In this document: positions 31,706-39,706 of the stretch, piece after piece
Layout: each line of letters begins with the position of its first letter
Numbering within the stretch: position 1 is the first letter of the stretch
IMG/VR virus record: IMGVR_UViG_3300044703_000059
Span: 1-42,271 of that record
From: a virus
Length of the DNA: 42,271 bases
Reading direction: 5' to 3' (one strand)
Made by a program: the position numbers and the translations under genes
The notes under the pieces: model-generated
Databases searched by the model: none
Seen by the model: only the letters and a program-made list of their open reading frames with translations
Told to the model about the DNA's origin: nothing

Positions 31706-31872
31706 GCGCTCCTGAGTTCACGATCAACGACAGCGTCCTGACGCCGGACGGCACGCTTGGTCGGATCGGCGAGTTCGACGAGGGAGGCGACAAGCGCATC
31801 ATGGCGAAGGTCAACTTCGGCGATGGGCAACACCGCTGGTACGACGTTAACAGGCTCACCTACGCGCTATGA
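31702..31872 (+). CDS. Small beta-barrel-like protein (56 aa)
   Basis: A 56-residue protein, MSAPEFTINDSVLTPDGTLGRIGEFD..., with the look of a KOW/SH3-type small barrel (GTLGRIGEF, MAKVNFGDGQHRWYD). Its ATG overlaps the preceding TGA, and its own stop overlaps the next ATG, so the gene sits in a coupled chain. No specific role is known. Confidence 0.6.
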   Translation: MSAPEFTINDSVLTPDGTLGRIGEFDEGGDKRIMAKVNFGDGQHRWYDVNRLTYAL

Positions 31873-32042
31873 AAGACACATCAACGGCAGAAGGCCGGGA
31901 AGCGCGTCTAACCGAGATCGCACACGGTTACCGTGAGAGCGGCAACTGGCCCGGGCTGGTGCGCGTCCTGGGCCTCTCCAATTCAGATCGCGACTACTGC
32001 GATGCCGACGCAGGGGAGCCGCCGAGGGGCGCGAGGTGGTGA
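31869..32042 (+). CDS. Small hypothetical protein (57 aa)
   Basis: A 57-residue protein, MKDTSTAEGREARLTEIAHGY..., helical then acidic, ending PPRGARW. Coupled start (ATGA). No family was recognised. Confidence 0.5.
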   Translation: MKDTSTAEGREARLTEIAHGYRESGNWPGLVRVLGLSNSDRDYCDADAGEPPRGARW

Positions 32043-32076
32043 TCGATTACAAGCTATCAATCTAACAATAAATTCT

Positions 32077-32625
32077 ATGAATTCATTTCTTCCGCAGGGT
32101 TACGAGGTGCCAAAGGCACCAAGCAATTACTTGAAATTTGAAGACGGCCAGAACCGCTTCCGCGCGCTGTCGAACCCGGTGTTCGGGTTCGTGTACTGGA
32201 ACAGCGAAGGAAAGCCAATCCGCTCCGCCACCCCATTCGAAACGACGCCCGCCGATATTCGCGTCGAGAACGGCAAGCAGGATCGCATCAAACACTTTTG
32301 GGCTTTGGTTGTCTGGAATTACTCGGACGCACGAGTGCAAATCCTTGAGATCACCCAATCGTCAATACAGGAACAGATCAGCGATCTGGTGGCCAACAAG
32401 GATTGGGGAGATCCAAAAGAGTACGACATCACGATCACCAAGAAGGGGCAGAAGCTGGACACCGAATACACGGTGCAACCGTCGCCTCAGAAGCCGGTGC
32501 CGGTCGAGGCACACAAGGCGTACCGCGAGATCAAGATCGACCTTGAGGCGCTCTTCCGTGGAGCCGACCCATTCGCGGGTGGTGCGGTAGTCGACACGCC
32601 TGAGCCGATTGTCAGTCCTTTCTAG
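32077..32625 (+). CDS. Phage ssDNA-binding-like protein (probable)
   Basis: A 182-residue protein with a pattern repeated in many phages: FLPQGYEVPKAPSNYLKFEDGQNRFRALSNPVFGF at the start, KHFWALVVWNYSDARVQILEITQSSIQ, then DWGDPKEYDITITKKGQKLDTEYTV and an acidic tail. Such OB-fold-like proteins with acidic C-termini are thought to bind ssDNA. The start is ATG at 32077, preceded by AACAAT and a 7-nt gap. It stands among recombination-type genes. Confidence 0.6.
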   Translation: MNSFLPQGYEVPKAPSNYLKFEDGQNRFRALSNPVFGFVYWNSEGKPIRSATPFETTPADIRVENGKQDRIKHFWALVVWNYSDARVQILEITQSSIQEQISDLVANKDWGDPKEYDITITKKGQKLDTEYTVQPSPQKPVPVEAHKAYREIKIDLEALFRGADPFAGGAVVDTPEPIVSPF

Positions 32626-32629
32626 GCGT

Positions 32630-32773
32630 ATGAACTACCTTATCGGCGTCGTCTTCTGCGTCGCCCTCGCCGTGGGGGCAGTTCAGGCATGGTACTTCTT
32701 CAGCCATTGTTGGAGCACTCCGGTTTTGCAGATGAGTTCGGGCTGCGCCCTGATCCTCTACAATTCTCGCTGA
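32630..32773 (+). CDS. Small membrane protein (47 aa)
   Basis: A 47-residue protein with an N-terminal hydrophobic helix (LIGVVFCVALAVGAVQAWYFF) and three cysteines in total. It starts 4 nt after the preceding stop in the usual CGT-ATG context. No family was recognised. Confidence 0.5.
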   Translation: MNYLIGVVFCVALAVGAVQAWYFFSHCWSTPVLQMSSGCALILYNSR

Positions 32774-32776
32774 CCT

Positions 32777-33202
32777 ATGTTCCGCGCCACGATCAAAGAC
32801 GGCAAGCTCCACTTCGGCCCGATCATTCAGCAGCGCCTCGAACAATGGGCGGGAGCGCACGAAGGCGCACAGCTTCTCCTCACCGAAGATAAGCCCGAGC
32901 GGTCGCTCTCAGAGCTTCGGATGTATCGTGCCTGGCTCTCGAACGTGGCGGCACAGACCGGCAACGACGAGGAGGAGCTTCACGCGTTCCTCCTCGATCG
33001 CTGCGCTCCACGCGTCGTCGTGACGATCAGAGGCGCGAAAGGCGAAGTGGAGGTGGAGCAGATCAAGCGCACGAGCGGCGGCCACAAGCTCAGCATGAAC
33101 AAGTCGGAGATGAGCGAGTACATGGCGCGATGCGCATCGTTGACCAGCTATCCGCTGCCGACCGAAGAAGAATTACTCGCTATGGGCTACTTGCCCTCAT
33201 GA
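32777..33202 (+). CDS. NinB/Orf-like recombination protein (probable)
   Basis: A 141-residue protein. The segment RSLSELRMYRAWLSNVAAQTGNDEEELHAFLLDRCAPR resembles NinB/Orf-type and related phage proteins (RSLxQNxxYxxxL..EEELHxxLK), and the end is HKLSMNKSEMSEYM...LPTEEEL. Such proteins help load recombinases on SSB-coated ssDNA. TACAAT lies 12 nt before the ATG. It follows the ssDNA-binding-like gene, which supports the call. Confidence 0.6.
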   Translation: MFRATIKDGKLHFGPIIQQRLEQWAGAHEGAQLLLTEDKPERSLSELRMYRAWLSNVAAQTGNDEEELHAFLLDRCAPRVVVTIRGAKGEVEVEQIKRTSGGHKLSMNKSEMSEYMARCASLTSYPLPTEEELLAMGYLPS

Positions 33203-33205
33203 CCT

Positions 33206-33340
33206 ATGACTGAATTTCAAGGCAACATTCTTATCGCGGTAGTTTCGCTTATCGTGTTGAACACCGCACCTAACATCTTTGCTGTTATTACAGGGTTCGG
33301 GTGGTTTGTATTCGCGATGATCGCCGCCACACGCTCATGA
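33206..33340 (+). CDS. Small two-helix membrane protein (44 aa)
   Basis: A 44-residue protein with two hydrophobic segments (ILIAVVSLIVLN; IFAVITGFGWFVFAMIAA). It starts 3 nt after the previous stop, and its stop overlaps the next ATG (ATGA). No family was recognised. Confidence 0.5.
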   Translation: MTEFQGNILIAVVSLIVLNTAPNIFAVITGFGWFVFAMIAATRS

Positions 33341-33579
33341 GTCAGGCACGCTCACAACTTGAGCGCATCATCGAAATCCTCGAACGCGACGGGCAGATCG
33401 ACAACTTCTTCGCCATTCACAATCGCATCAGCTTGCGGCTAGGCGCTCGCATCTGGGATCTGAGAGCCCAAGGCTGGGAGATTGAGACGGAGCAGCGCGA
33501 GGACAAGAACACGGTGTACCGGGTGACAAAGCGGCCGGCGGCGCAGCAGCTCACATTACAAGAATGGCACGATCAGTAG
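33337..33579 (+). CDS. Small winged-helix-type DNA-binding protein
   Basis: An 80-residue protein. SQLERIIEILERDGQIDNFFAIHNRISLRLGARIWDLRAQGWEIETE has the order of the phage helix-turn-helix domain (GSITxxEAxxxxxxxRLxARIxxLRxxGxxI). It probably binds DNA as a regulator or adapts a nuclease. The ATG overlaps the preceding stop (ATGA). Confidence 0.65.
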   Translation: MSQARSQLERIIEILERDGQIDNFFAIHNRISLRLGARIWDLRAQGWEIETEQREDKNTVYRVTKRPAAQQLTLQEWHDQ

Positions 33580-33618
33580 CGCGCACAATCTGGTTGTGCG
33601 ACGTAACAATCAGGAAAT

Positions 33619-34101
33619 ATGAAAGGACTACGGCCGGAGAAAAACAAATTCCATGTCGGCAATGGCGAGGACGGCAAGCACTACTGGCTGACTCCCCCGG
33701 ACTTGATGCTCGCGCTTGAAGGCGAATTTCACTTCGACTTCGATGCGTGCCCGTTTCCGAAGCCGGATGATTTTGATGGCCTCACAGCGCCTTGGGGCAA
33801 ATCAACGTACGTAAACCCGCCGTTCGGCTCAATCGTTCACGACGGAAAGAAGAAGGGCCCGACCGCGTGGATGCGGAAGGCCATAGAAGAACACAGTCAG
33901 GGCAAGCGTGTGGTCGTCGTGTATCCGATCGACAAGTGGATACTCATGATGCTCGCAGCAGGGGCGAAGGTGCGAAATCTTGGCGATGTGCGCTGGCGTG
34001 CCACTGAAGATGGGACGCCGGGAAAAGGCACTGGCAGGCATATCGCATGCTTCGTTCTCGATCATCAAAGTGCGCGACTGGCAAACCGCTCAATGCTCTG
34101 A
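33619..34101 (+). CDS. Phage DNA N6-adenine methyltransferase (Dam type)
   Basis: A 160-residue protein of the phage Dam class: HYWLTPPDLMLALEGEFHFDFDACPFP, then the catalytic YVNPPFG (NPPF) motif and AWMRKAIEEHSQGKRVVVVYP. It would methylate adenine in phage and host DNA, probably to escape restriction or to mark DNA. It overlaps the convergent gene at 34090. The recognition site cannot be told from sequence. Confidence 0.85.
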   Translation: MKGLRPEKNKFHVGNGEDGKHYWLTPPDLMLALEGEFHFDFDACPFPKPDDFDGLTAPWGKSTYVNPPFGSIVHDGKKKGPTAWMRKAIEEHSQGKRVVVVYPIDKWILMMLAAGAKVRNLGDVRWRATEDGTPGKGTGRHIACFVLDHQSARLANRSML

Positions 34102-34353
34102 TGGAGACGCCGGTGCGGTCGCCTCGGACTCCCAGAGTCTCGACTTGTTGAACGCCACCGTGTCGTCAGGGTAGCGCTCGTTCAGGAACTCAAGCGCTTG
34201 TTTCTTCGTCTCGAAGCCCAGCAGGATGTTCGGATTCCCACCGCCCGGGCCTTCGGGGTCGAAGTCGATGATCTTGCCACGGTGCTTTCGGATAGACTTC
34301 AGCACGTCTTGGATCTTCTCTTCCCAAGCGAAATCAACGTCTACCTTGACCAT
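34090..34353 (-). CDS. Hypothetical protein
   Basis: An 87-residue protein, MVKVDVDFAWEEKIQDVLKSIRKHRGKIIDFDPEGPGGGNPNILLGFETKKQALEFL..., a compact alpha/beta pattern. It is convergent with the Dam gene (12-bp overlap) and divergent from the methyltransferase island. No family was recognised. Confidence 0.65.
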   Translation of the reverse strand: MVKVDVDFAWEEKIQDVLKSIRKHRGKIIDFDPEGPGGGNPNILLGFETKKQALEFLNERYPDDTVAFNKSRLWESEATAPASPSEH

Positions 34354-34509
34354 GCCGCGCTCCTACGAAGAAACAGCTCCCTTAGATACCAAACGGGCGG
34401 CATCTGGTCGAATGGGGTGGTGAACAGAGTAAGAACATTTTAATTGCTGCTGGGTTAGGATTCTGTCAGCTTGGCAAAAATCGTCACAGTGCTGATTCGC
34501 AGGCCCCCT

Positions 34510-35727
34510 ATGGCAGAACGTACGCTCCCGGAGTTCCGGACCCTTCGGGAGCGAGCGGGTCTAACGCTCGAACAGGCCGCAGCGCTGGTCGAGGTCTCCG
34601 TGCGCACGGCCTACCGTTACGAGAATGGCTCCCGGCCGACCAAGCTTGCACTCAAGACGCTCCGATCGGCCGCGTATACTAGACGGGTGGACCGACCTAC
34701 CCCGCCTTCATCCGCCTTCACCTTTATAGACCTCTTCGCCGGGATCGGCGGGCTTCGCCGGCCGTTCGAAAACATCGGCGGCGAATGCGTTTTCACATGC
34801 GAGTGGGACGAATTCTCGCGGAAGACATACGCCGCCAACTTCAGTGTAGATCACACGTTCGGCCACGATATTCGGGACTATGCGCAAGAGCCCACAAAGG
34901 TACCGGTGCACGATGTTTTGCTGGCCGGATTTCCGTGTCAGCCGTTCTCGCTTGCAGGTGTCTCAAAGAAGAACGCACTTGGTCGTCCACATGGTTTTCT
35001 GTGCGACACGCAGGGCACGTTGTTCTTTGATCTTGCACAGATTATCCAGCATCACCAGCCGAAGGCTTTCGTGCTTGAGAATGTGAAGCACCTGGAGGGC
35101 CACGACCAAGGTCGCACGTTTGCGACGATAATGAATGTGCTTAGGAATGAGCTGAAGTATCATGTGAAATACAAGGTCATTAGCTCGGAGCCGTGGGTAC
35201 CGCAGAAGCGCGAGCGCATCTTTATTGTCGGCTTCAAAGATATCGATACGTTCTCTTTCGACGGTCTGAAGGTCCCGAAAGGCGAAGGGCCCAAGCTTGG
35301 GAGCATTCTCGAAACAGACGTAGACCCAAAGTACACGCTGACAACGCACCTCTGGAATTATCTGAAAGAGTATAAGAAGAAACATACGGCGAAGGGTAAC
35401 GGCTTCGGATACAGCATGTTCGGCCCCGACGACGTCGCACGCACGTTGTCCGCGCGCTATTTCAAGGACGGCTCCGAAATCTTGATCCAGCAGGGCGGGG
35501 GACGGCCGCGTCGTCTTACGCCACGCGAGTGCGCACGCCTGATGGGTTTCGACACGCCGCGCGGATCGTCATTCAAGATCCCGGTATCCGATACGCAGGC
35601 ATATCGCCAATTCGGAAACGCCGTCGTAATGCCTGTCGTGCAGGCCGTCGCGAACCTGATGAAGCCCCACATCGATCAGGCAGTTCGCCCCGCCGAGCAA
35701 CCTGCGCCACAAGCCAAATATGCCTGA
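34510..35727 (+). CDS. dcm: DNA cytosine-5 methyltransferase with N-terminal HTH
   Basis: A 405-residue protein (longer if TTG at 34471 is used). An N-terminal XRE-type HTH ([28 protein letters not shown]) is followed by C5-MTase motifs: [26 protein letters not shown] (catalytic Cys), [40 protein letters not shown]. It protects DNA from the neighbouring restriction genes, perhaps at CCWGG-like sites. The HTH may control expression of the island. It overlaps vsr by 8 nt. Confidence 0.9.
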   Translation: MAERTLPEFRTLRERAGLTLEQAAALVEVSVRTAYRYENGSRPTKLALKTLRSAAYTRRVDRPTPPSSAFTFIDLFAGIGGLRRPFENIGGECVFTCEWDEFSRKTYAANFSVDHTFGHDIRDYAQEPTKVPVHDVLLAGFPCQPFSLAGVSKKNALGRPHGFLCDTQGTLFFDLAQIIQHHQPKAFVLENVKHLEGHDQGRTFATIMNVLRNELKYHVKYKVISSEPWVPQKRERIFIVGFKDIDTFSFDGLKVPKGEGPKLGSILETDVDPKYTLTTHLWNYLKEYKKKHTAKGNGFGYSMFGPDDVARTLSARYFKDGSEILIQQGGGRPRRLTPRECARLMGFDTPRGSSFKIPVSDTQAYRQFGNAVVMPVVQAVANLMKPHIDQAVRPAEQPAPQAKYA

Positions 35728-36223
35728 CGTAGTTTCTCCCGAAGTCCGCAGCCGGATGATGGCGGGGATTCGGGGGAAGAACACGCGCCCCGAGCTGATT
35801 CTGCGGAAAGGCTTGCATGCGCGCGGCCTGCGCTTCCGCATCCATGATCGAAGGCTGCCAGGCAAGCCGGACCTCGTTTTTCCGCGTTGGATTGCGGTCA
35901 TCTTCGTGCACGGGTGCTTTTGGCACGGTCACGACTGCCCGCTCTTTAAGTGGCCCTCGACCCGCCCAGAGTTCTGGCGATCGAAGATCGAGCGAAATCG
36001 CGAGATAGATCAGCGCGCGATCGAGCAGCTTTCCGCCATCGGCTGGCGTCACGCAGTCGTCTGGGAATGCGCCACGAAGGGACCAGGACGGCTGCAGGCC
36101 GAGACCATACTCGACTCTTGCGCTCGGTGGCTCTATTCCGACGAAGCTCACATAGAGATTTCAGGGTCGCGCGATGATCGGGCACGGGAGCCTGTCGGAC
36201 TATTTCGAAGGCGTCGCAGCTAA
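35720..36223 (+). CDS. vsr: Very short patch repair endonuclease
   Basis: A 167-residue Vsr protein: [47 protein letters not shown]. It nicks at T-G mismatches that arise by deamination of 5-methylcytosine made by the adjacent methyltransferase. It is coupled to the MTase and overlaps the EcoRII-type gene. The C-terminus beyond about residue 150 is Arg-rich and may be variable. Confidence 0.92.
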   Translation: MPDVVSPEVRSRMMAGIRGKNTRPELILRKGLHARGLRFRIHDRRLPGKPDLVFPRWIAVIFVHGCFWHGHDCPLFKWPSTRPEFWRSKIERNREIDQRAIEQLSAIGWRHAVVWECATKGPGRLQAETILDSCARWLYSDEAHIEISGSRDDRAREPVGLFRRRRS

Positions 36224-37397
36224 GAAGCTGAGCGCGGTCGAGGCCGACCCGCAGCGCTCCCATCAGCATGAGTTCAACGGCGTAACCGAGCTGAAGAAGC
36301 TGCTCGGAGAAGCGCAACCGTTGAAATTTCCAACGCGCTTCATATGGCTCGGAGAAGAGCAGGAAGCGATCGCCGCGGACGGCGTTTCCACGTGGTACGA
36401 CGCGCGTGAAGCGCATCCGACCCGCTCCGAATATCGACTTTATTTTCCGACCACTCCGGTCAGTGAACTCGCGAAAGAGGGCGACACGCTTTTCATTGCG
36501 AAGCGCACCGATGGCTCGCTCCTTATCATCGTCACGCCATCGACGAGTACGATCCAATCACAGCTTAGCTGGCTGTTCGGTTTGCAGGAGCAGGCGACGC
36601 TCAAATTCGAGGTGCAGCAGCTCGAAGGCGACAAGGATTCGGCACTCGATTTCGCAGCTCGCTACATTCTCGACGAGCTGGGCGTTGAAGCGGAAGAGCC
36701 CGAGGTCGACGAGATCGACACACTGATCGAACCGTTCGGCCTGATCTTTCCGACGACTAAGGACGTATCCGAACTTGCCCGCAACTCCCTGAAGAATGTG
36801 AGCCCCATCGACGACCCCGATGCGGTCCTCATCATGTGGCTGGAACGCGAGGAAGCGATTTTCAGGAGACTCGAGCGCCGTATCGTCGCCGAGAAAATTC
36901 AAACCGGCTTCATGGCCGACGAGAGCGCCGACGTGGACGGCTTCATCCAGTTCTCGCTTGGCGTCCAGAACCGCCGCAAATCTCGCGCCGGAAAGGCCCT
37001 TGAGCATCATCTGTCTGCGATCTTCACGGCGTTCAAGCTGAAGTATGAGCGCGGCCCCGAAACGGAGAACAAGAACAAGCCGGACTTTCTCTTTCCCGGC
37101 GGAGCCGAGTATCGCGATCCTACATTCCCTACCGAACGCCTCACGCTGCTGGGCGCAAAGTCTACGCTGAAGGATCGATGGCGGCAGGTCCTCGCCGAAG
37201 CACACCGCATTCCGGACAAGCATCTTCTCACGCTTGAACCACGCATCAGCGAGAACCAGACCGATCAGATGAAGGCGAGCCGTCTGACCCTTGTCGTGCC
37301 GGCGAAGCTGCACGAGACCTATCGCCCATCACAGCGCCCCAGCCTCCTGAAACTGTCAGACTTCATTGCGCTGGTAACGGGGCGACAAACCGTCTGA
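36174..37397 (+). CDS. Type II restriction enzyme with EcoRII-C domain
   Basis: A 407-residue enzyme. The C-terminal nuclease domain keeps the EcoRII pattern: NRRKSRAGKALEHHL, NKPDFLFPG, and EYRD...LGAKSTLKDRWRQVLAE, in which Tyr, Lys, Arg and Glu have the same spacing as EcoRII Y308, K324, R330 and E337. The N-terminus (FIWLGEEQEAI, EGDTLFIAKRTDGSLLIIV, STIQSQLSWLFGL) is not the EcoRII-N domain but another likely effector domain. It starts inside vsr. Cleavage of a CCWGG-like site is expected but not shown. Confidence 0.88.
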   Translation: MIGHGSLSDYFEGVAAKKLSAVEADPQRSHQHEFNGVTELKKLLGEAQPLKFPTRFIWLGEEQEAIAADGVSTWYDAREAHPTRSEYRLYFPTTPVSELAKEGDTLFIAKRTDGSLLIIVTPSTSTIQSQLSWLFGLQEQATLKFEVQQLEGDKDSALDFAARYILDELGVEAEEPEVDEIDTLIEPFGLIFPTTKDVSELARNSLKNVSPIDDPDAVLIMWLEREEAIFRRLERRIVAEKIQTGFMADESADVDGFIQFSLGVQNRRKSRAGKALEHHLSAIFTAFKLKYERGPETENKNKPDFLFPGGAEYRDPTFPTERLTLLGAKSTLKDRWRQVLAEAHRIPDKHLLTLEPRISENQTDQMKASRLTLVVPAKLHETYRPSQRPSLLKLSDFIALVTGRQTV

Positions 37398-37459
37398 CTC
37401 GTCCCGTACATCCGAATCATGGCAACTGGTGCGTGCAGTCAATCATAGGCTGACGCGCA

Positions 37460-38407
37460 ATGCCTGAAGAGCTCCCAGAGTTTGACGCGCCGATATTCAA
37501 ACGGCTCGCAAATAACGATACCGGCCAGGCGGTGGGCCATCAGGGCGGCGTGGTTATCCCGAAGGACCTCGACGCGTACTTCCCCCAATTGCCGGCCGCT
37601 ACGCCGGCCATGCCCGCTCCAGACCGCTACGTGCAAGCCATTCTTGTTGTGCCCGGAGTGGGGCAGCAGACCGTCACTACGAGATACCAGCACCAGACAT
37701 GGGGAATGACGCGCCTTCCAGAGCGGCGGCTGACTGACAATTTAACCTTTCTACGAAACGCCGCCCAGCAGGACGACTTTCTTATCATCGAGCGCGGGGT
37801 TCAGAACCGCGACTTGTTTCGGCTCACCCTGATAGATTCCGCTCACCCGGATTATGCGGGGCTGGTCGCGCAAGTCGGTACGCAGCGCTGGGGTCTTCTG
37901 GACCCTGCAACGCCGCCCGTAACCGATTCAGATGTTGAGATAGCAGAACAAGAGCAGAAGCAGCACGAAGCCGATCCGCTATCCCTGTTCGATAATGCGG
38001 CCGTCGTTACTGAGACGCGTGTCAAGAAGGTCTCGCGCGGCAAGGCGTTCCAGAAGCGTGTTGCGGAGATCTACGACAACAAGTGCGCCGTATGTGGGTC
38101 CGGCTTGGTGCACCCAGTCAAAGGCGCCGAAGTTGAGTCGGCTCACATCGTTCCTCGCGGCAAGAAAGGAGCCGACGACGCACGCAACGGCCTCGCACTC
38201 TGTCGCGCGCATCATTGGGCGTTCGATAAGGGAATGTTTTACGTGCAGGCGCCGAACGTCATTCAGGTTCTGCCAGATGTCAGCGCCATGCTGATGAACA
38301 GTTCTCTTGCTGGTTATCACGGAAAGACGTTGCGACCGCCGACCGACCCAAAGCTCGCTCCGGCGCCCGAGGCGCTGAAGTGGCACCGGGATTACATCGT
38401 CGCCTGA
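37460..38407 (+). CDS. HNH endonuclease with EcoRII-N-like effector domain
   Basis: A 315-residue protein. The N-terminus FKRLANNDTGQAVGHQGGVVIP matches the EcoRII N-terminal effector-binding domain (KRLSANDTG, GHQVG, IP). The C-terminal third is an HNH nuclease: CAVCG, ESAHIVPRG, DDARNGLALCRAHHWAFD. It probably recognises the same or a related sequence as the EcoRII-type gene and cuts with a different nuclease. It follows that gene by about 60 nt and completes the island. Confidence 0.85.
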   Translation: MPEELPEFDAPIFKRLANNDTGQAVGHQGGVVIPKDLDAYFPQLPAATPAMPAPDRYVQAILVVPGVGQQTVTTRYQHQTWGMTRLPERRLTDNLTFLRNAAQQDDFLIIERGVQNRDLFRLTLIDSAHPDYAGLVAQVGTQRWGLLDPATPPVTDSDVEIAEQEQKQHEADPLSLFDNAAVVTETRVKKVSRGKAFQKRVAEIYDNKCAVCGSGLVHPVKGAEVESAHIVPRGKKGADDARNGLALCRAHHWAFDKGMFYVQAPNVIQVLPDVSAMLMNSSLAGYHGKTLRPPTDPKLAPAPEALKWHRDYIVA

Positions 38408-38411
38408 AGGG

Positions 38412-38645
38412 TTATGCGACCCGATATGCGCCGAGCCGGCTCTGCTGGTGCGGGTCCGTGATCTCGAACTCTTTGATCGTGCGCTTGACCGCCTCGTCGG
38501 CGCTCTTCGCTTCCAATTGGCACACCTCACGGGCGGCCGATCCGACAATCCGCGTGACGCGCCATTTCGGAAGGTCGTTGCTACTCTTACGCTTCATGGA
38601 CCGGTAGATAGGGCGGCTCCGCCCGGAATCCGAGTCTTGACTCAT
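38412..38645 (-). CDS. Small hypothetical protein, alphaproteobacterial type
   Basis: A 77-residue protein with the core WRVTRIVGSAAREVCQLEAKSADEAVKRTIKEFEITDPHQQSRLGAYRV, a pattern seen in small alphaproteobacterial proteins of unknown function. AAGGGA precedes the ATG at 38645 on its strand. An internal ATG at 38597 is an alternative start. It converges on the HNH gene, with 4 nt between the stops, and diverges from the gene at 38672. Confidence 0.65.
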   Translation of the reverse strand: MSQDSDSGRSRPIYRSMKRKSSNDLPKWRVTRIVGSAAREVCQLEAKSADEAVKRTIKEFEITDPHQQSRLGAYRVA

Positions 38646-38671
38646 GTTTCCCTTGTTCGCTATTTGTTCTC

Positions 38672-39040
38672 ATGGCGAATGAGGACGAAGGAGATGCTCA
38701 CACCCTCGGCCTCTTAGTGGACATGCGGGAGCTGTGCAGGAGGATCGCTGAGAACCACGACCACTACGCCGCGCAACTCCACGACCTTCTCAGGCAGGTG
38801 CAGAACCCGAATGTGCACGGCTTGGATAAGGAGATGGGCTTCCGCGTGGAGCAGCTTGGCCCCGGCTACTACGGCGAGCCGTGGCGGGCGATGTCATTGA
38901 ACGCGAGCATCGTCACCGCGCGCGCCGCGTTCTTCGCAGCGGTGAAGCACTACCCGAACCAGCGATGGGTTCTGAAGTGGGGCGCGATGATCGTGGAGCG
39001 GTACGACCCGCCGGGAATGGATGTGGGTGATAAGTCATGA
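38672..39040 (+). CDS. Hypothetical protein
   Basis: A 122-residue mostly helical protein, MANEDEGDAHTLGLLVDMRELCRRIAENHDHYAAQ..., with aromatic-rich later parts (GPGYYGEPWRAMS, KHYPNQRWVLKWGAMIVERY). No family was recognised. Its stop overlaps the next start (ATGA). It lies near attR with host-like codon use. Confidence 0.6.
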   Translation: MANEDEGDAHTLGLLVDMRELCRRIAENHDHYAAQLHDLLRQVQNPNVHGLDKEMGFRVEQLGPGYYGEPWRAMSLNASIVTARAAFFAAVKHYPNQRWVLKWGAMIVERYDPPGMDVGDKS

Positions 39041-39243
39041 GTGAGAAGCAATCGCTCTACGCTGCGGCCGGCTGGCCCACACAATGCTTCAATCCGAACT
39101 GCAAGAAGCCGTTCGAGGCGTCATGCTTTCGCGGTGACGACGACAAATACTACTGCACCGAGGTGTGCGCTAACGAAGGCTTCGACGAGGCGACAGTCAT
39201 CCCGATACAGAAGGCGTGGACGGTCCCGCGCTTCAATCGCTGA
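39037..39243 (+). CDS. Small zinc-binding-like protein
   Basis: A 68-residue protein with two cysteine pairs, CFNPNC and CTEVC, separated by about 24 residues, suggesting a zinc ribbon. Coupled to the preceding gene (ATGA). No family was recognised. Confidence 0.6.
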   Translation: MSEKQSLYAAAGWPTQCFNPNCKKPFEASCFRGDDDKYYCTEVCANEGFDEATVIPIQKAWTVPRFNR

Positions 39244-39257
39244 CCGTCCTGGCCGCT

Positions 39258-39506
39258 TCACTCGTCGTCCTTGTCTTCCTTGTCCTTGCTATGTGAGCCG
39301 GCGCTATGGCCCTCGCGGTACGGCTTGCTCTGAGCCTCTGCAACTTCCTTGGTGCTCGGAGTGCCTGCAAGGGCGTCGATGGGGGCGAAGACGGCATCGA
39401 CGAGACCGTCGCCTTTCGGCGGATTGAACTCACCCTCTTTCGCGTCGTCGTGACCGCGTCCGTATTCGTCGGTCTTTTCAGTTTCGGACAGCTTTGCTTT
39501 GCCCAT
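39258..39506 (-). CDS. Small acidic/hydrophilic protein at phage end
   Basis: An 82-residue protein, MGKAKLSETEKTDEYGRGHDDAKEGEFNPP..., with an extended charged end (GHSAGSHSKDKEDKDDE). AGAGGA lies 6 nt before the ATG at 39506, which is therefore preferred to the upstream ATG at 39521. The style (GRGHDDAK) is common near the ends of alphaproteobacterial elements. Function is unknown. Confidence 0.65.
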   Translation of the reverse strand: MGKAKLSETEKTDEYGRGHDDAKEGEFNPPKGDGLVDAVFAPIDALAGTPSTKEVAEAQSKPYREGHSAGSHSKDKEDKDDE

Positions 39507-39568
39507 TGTCGTTCCTCTCATGGAGTCGCCTCCACAGATAGAACGAGCAACCGCCCCTGATCGTTCCG

Positions 39569-39587
39569 GTACCTAATCGGTACCTAA
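39569..39587. promoter_or_regulatory. Right tandem GTACCTAATC site (arm-type site)
   Basis: GTACCTAATCGGTACCTAA matches the site at 593-611 except for one base and lies 45 bp inside attR. See the left site for its likely role in integration and excision. Confidence 0.6.
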
Positions 39588-39631
39588 AGAACAGGTGCGA
39601 ACGGGAAACGGACGCTAAGTACTTGAAATGT

Positions 39632-39681
39632 TGGAGCGGGCGATCGGGATCGAACCGACGACATTCAGCTTGGGAAGCTGA
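39632..39681. repeat. attR: attR: 50-bp repeat, 3' part of tRNA-Gly
   Basis: Identical to attL (426-475). At this end the repeat is the 3' part of an intact tRNA gene, whose 5' part is chromosomal. Confidence 0.95.
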
Positions 39682-39706
39682 CGTTCTACCACTGAACTAC
39701 GCCCGC
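39632..39706 (-). tRNA. tRNA-Gly (anticodon CCC)
   Basis: A 75-nt tRNA including encoded CCA. The acceptor stem GCGGGCG/CGCCCGC, D arm GTTC...GAAC, anticodon arm TCAGC-TTCCCAA-GCTGA (anticodon CCC) and T arm with TTCGATC loop all pair. It reads GGG glycine codons. It is the integration target and is kept intact by the phage-borne 3' end. Confidence 0.95.

Larger units (their letters stand above)
426..39681. mobile_element. Integrated temperate phage in tRNA-Gly(CCC)
   Basis: The element is bounded by a 50-bp perfect direct repeat that is the 3' part of a tRNA-Gly gene. It has an integrase beside attL, a primase-like protein, terminase, portal, capsid, internal-protein and lysis genes, and a restriction-modification island beside attR. 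No sheath, tube or long tape-measure gene is seen, so a short-tailed particle is inferred. All recognised virion genes are open, although the capsid gene has no standard start codon. Confidence 0.93.
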
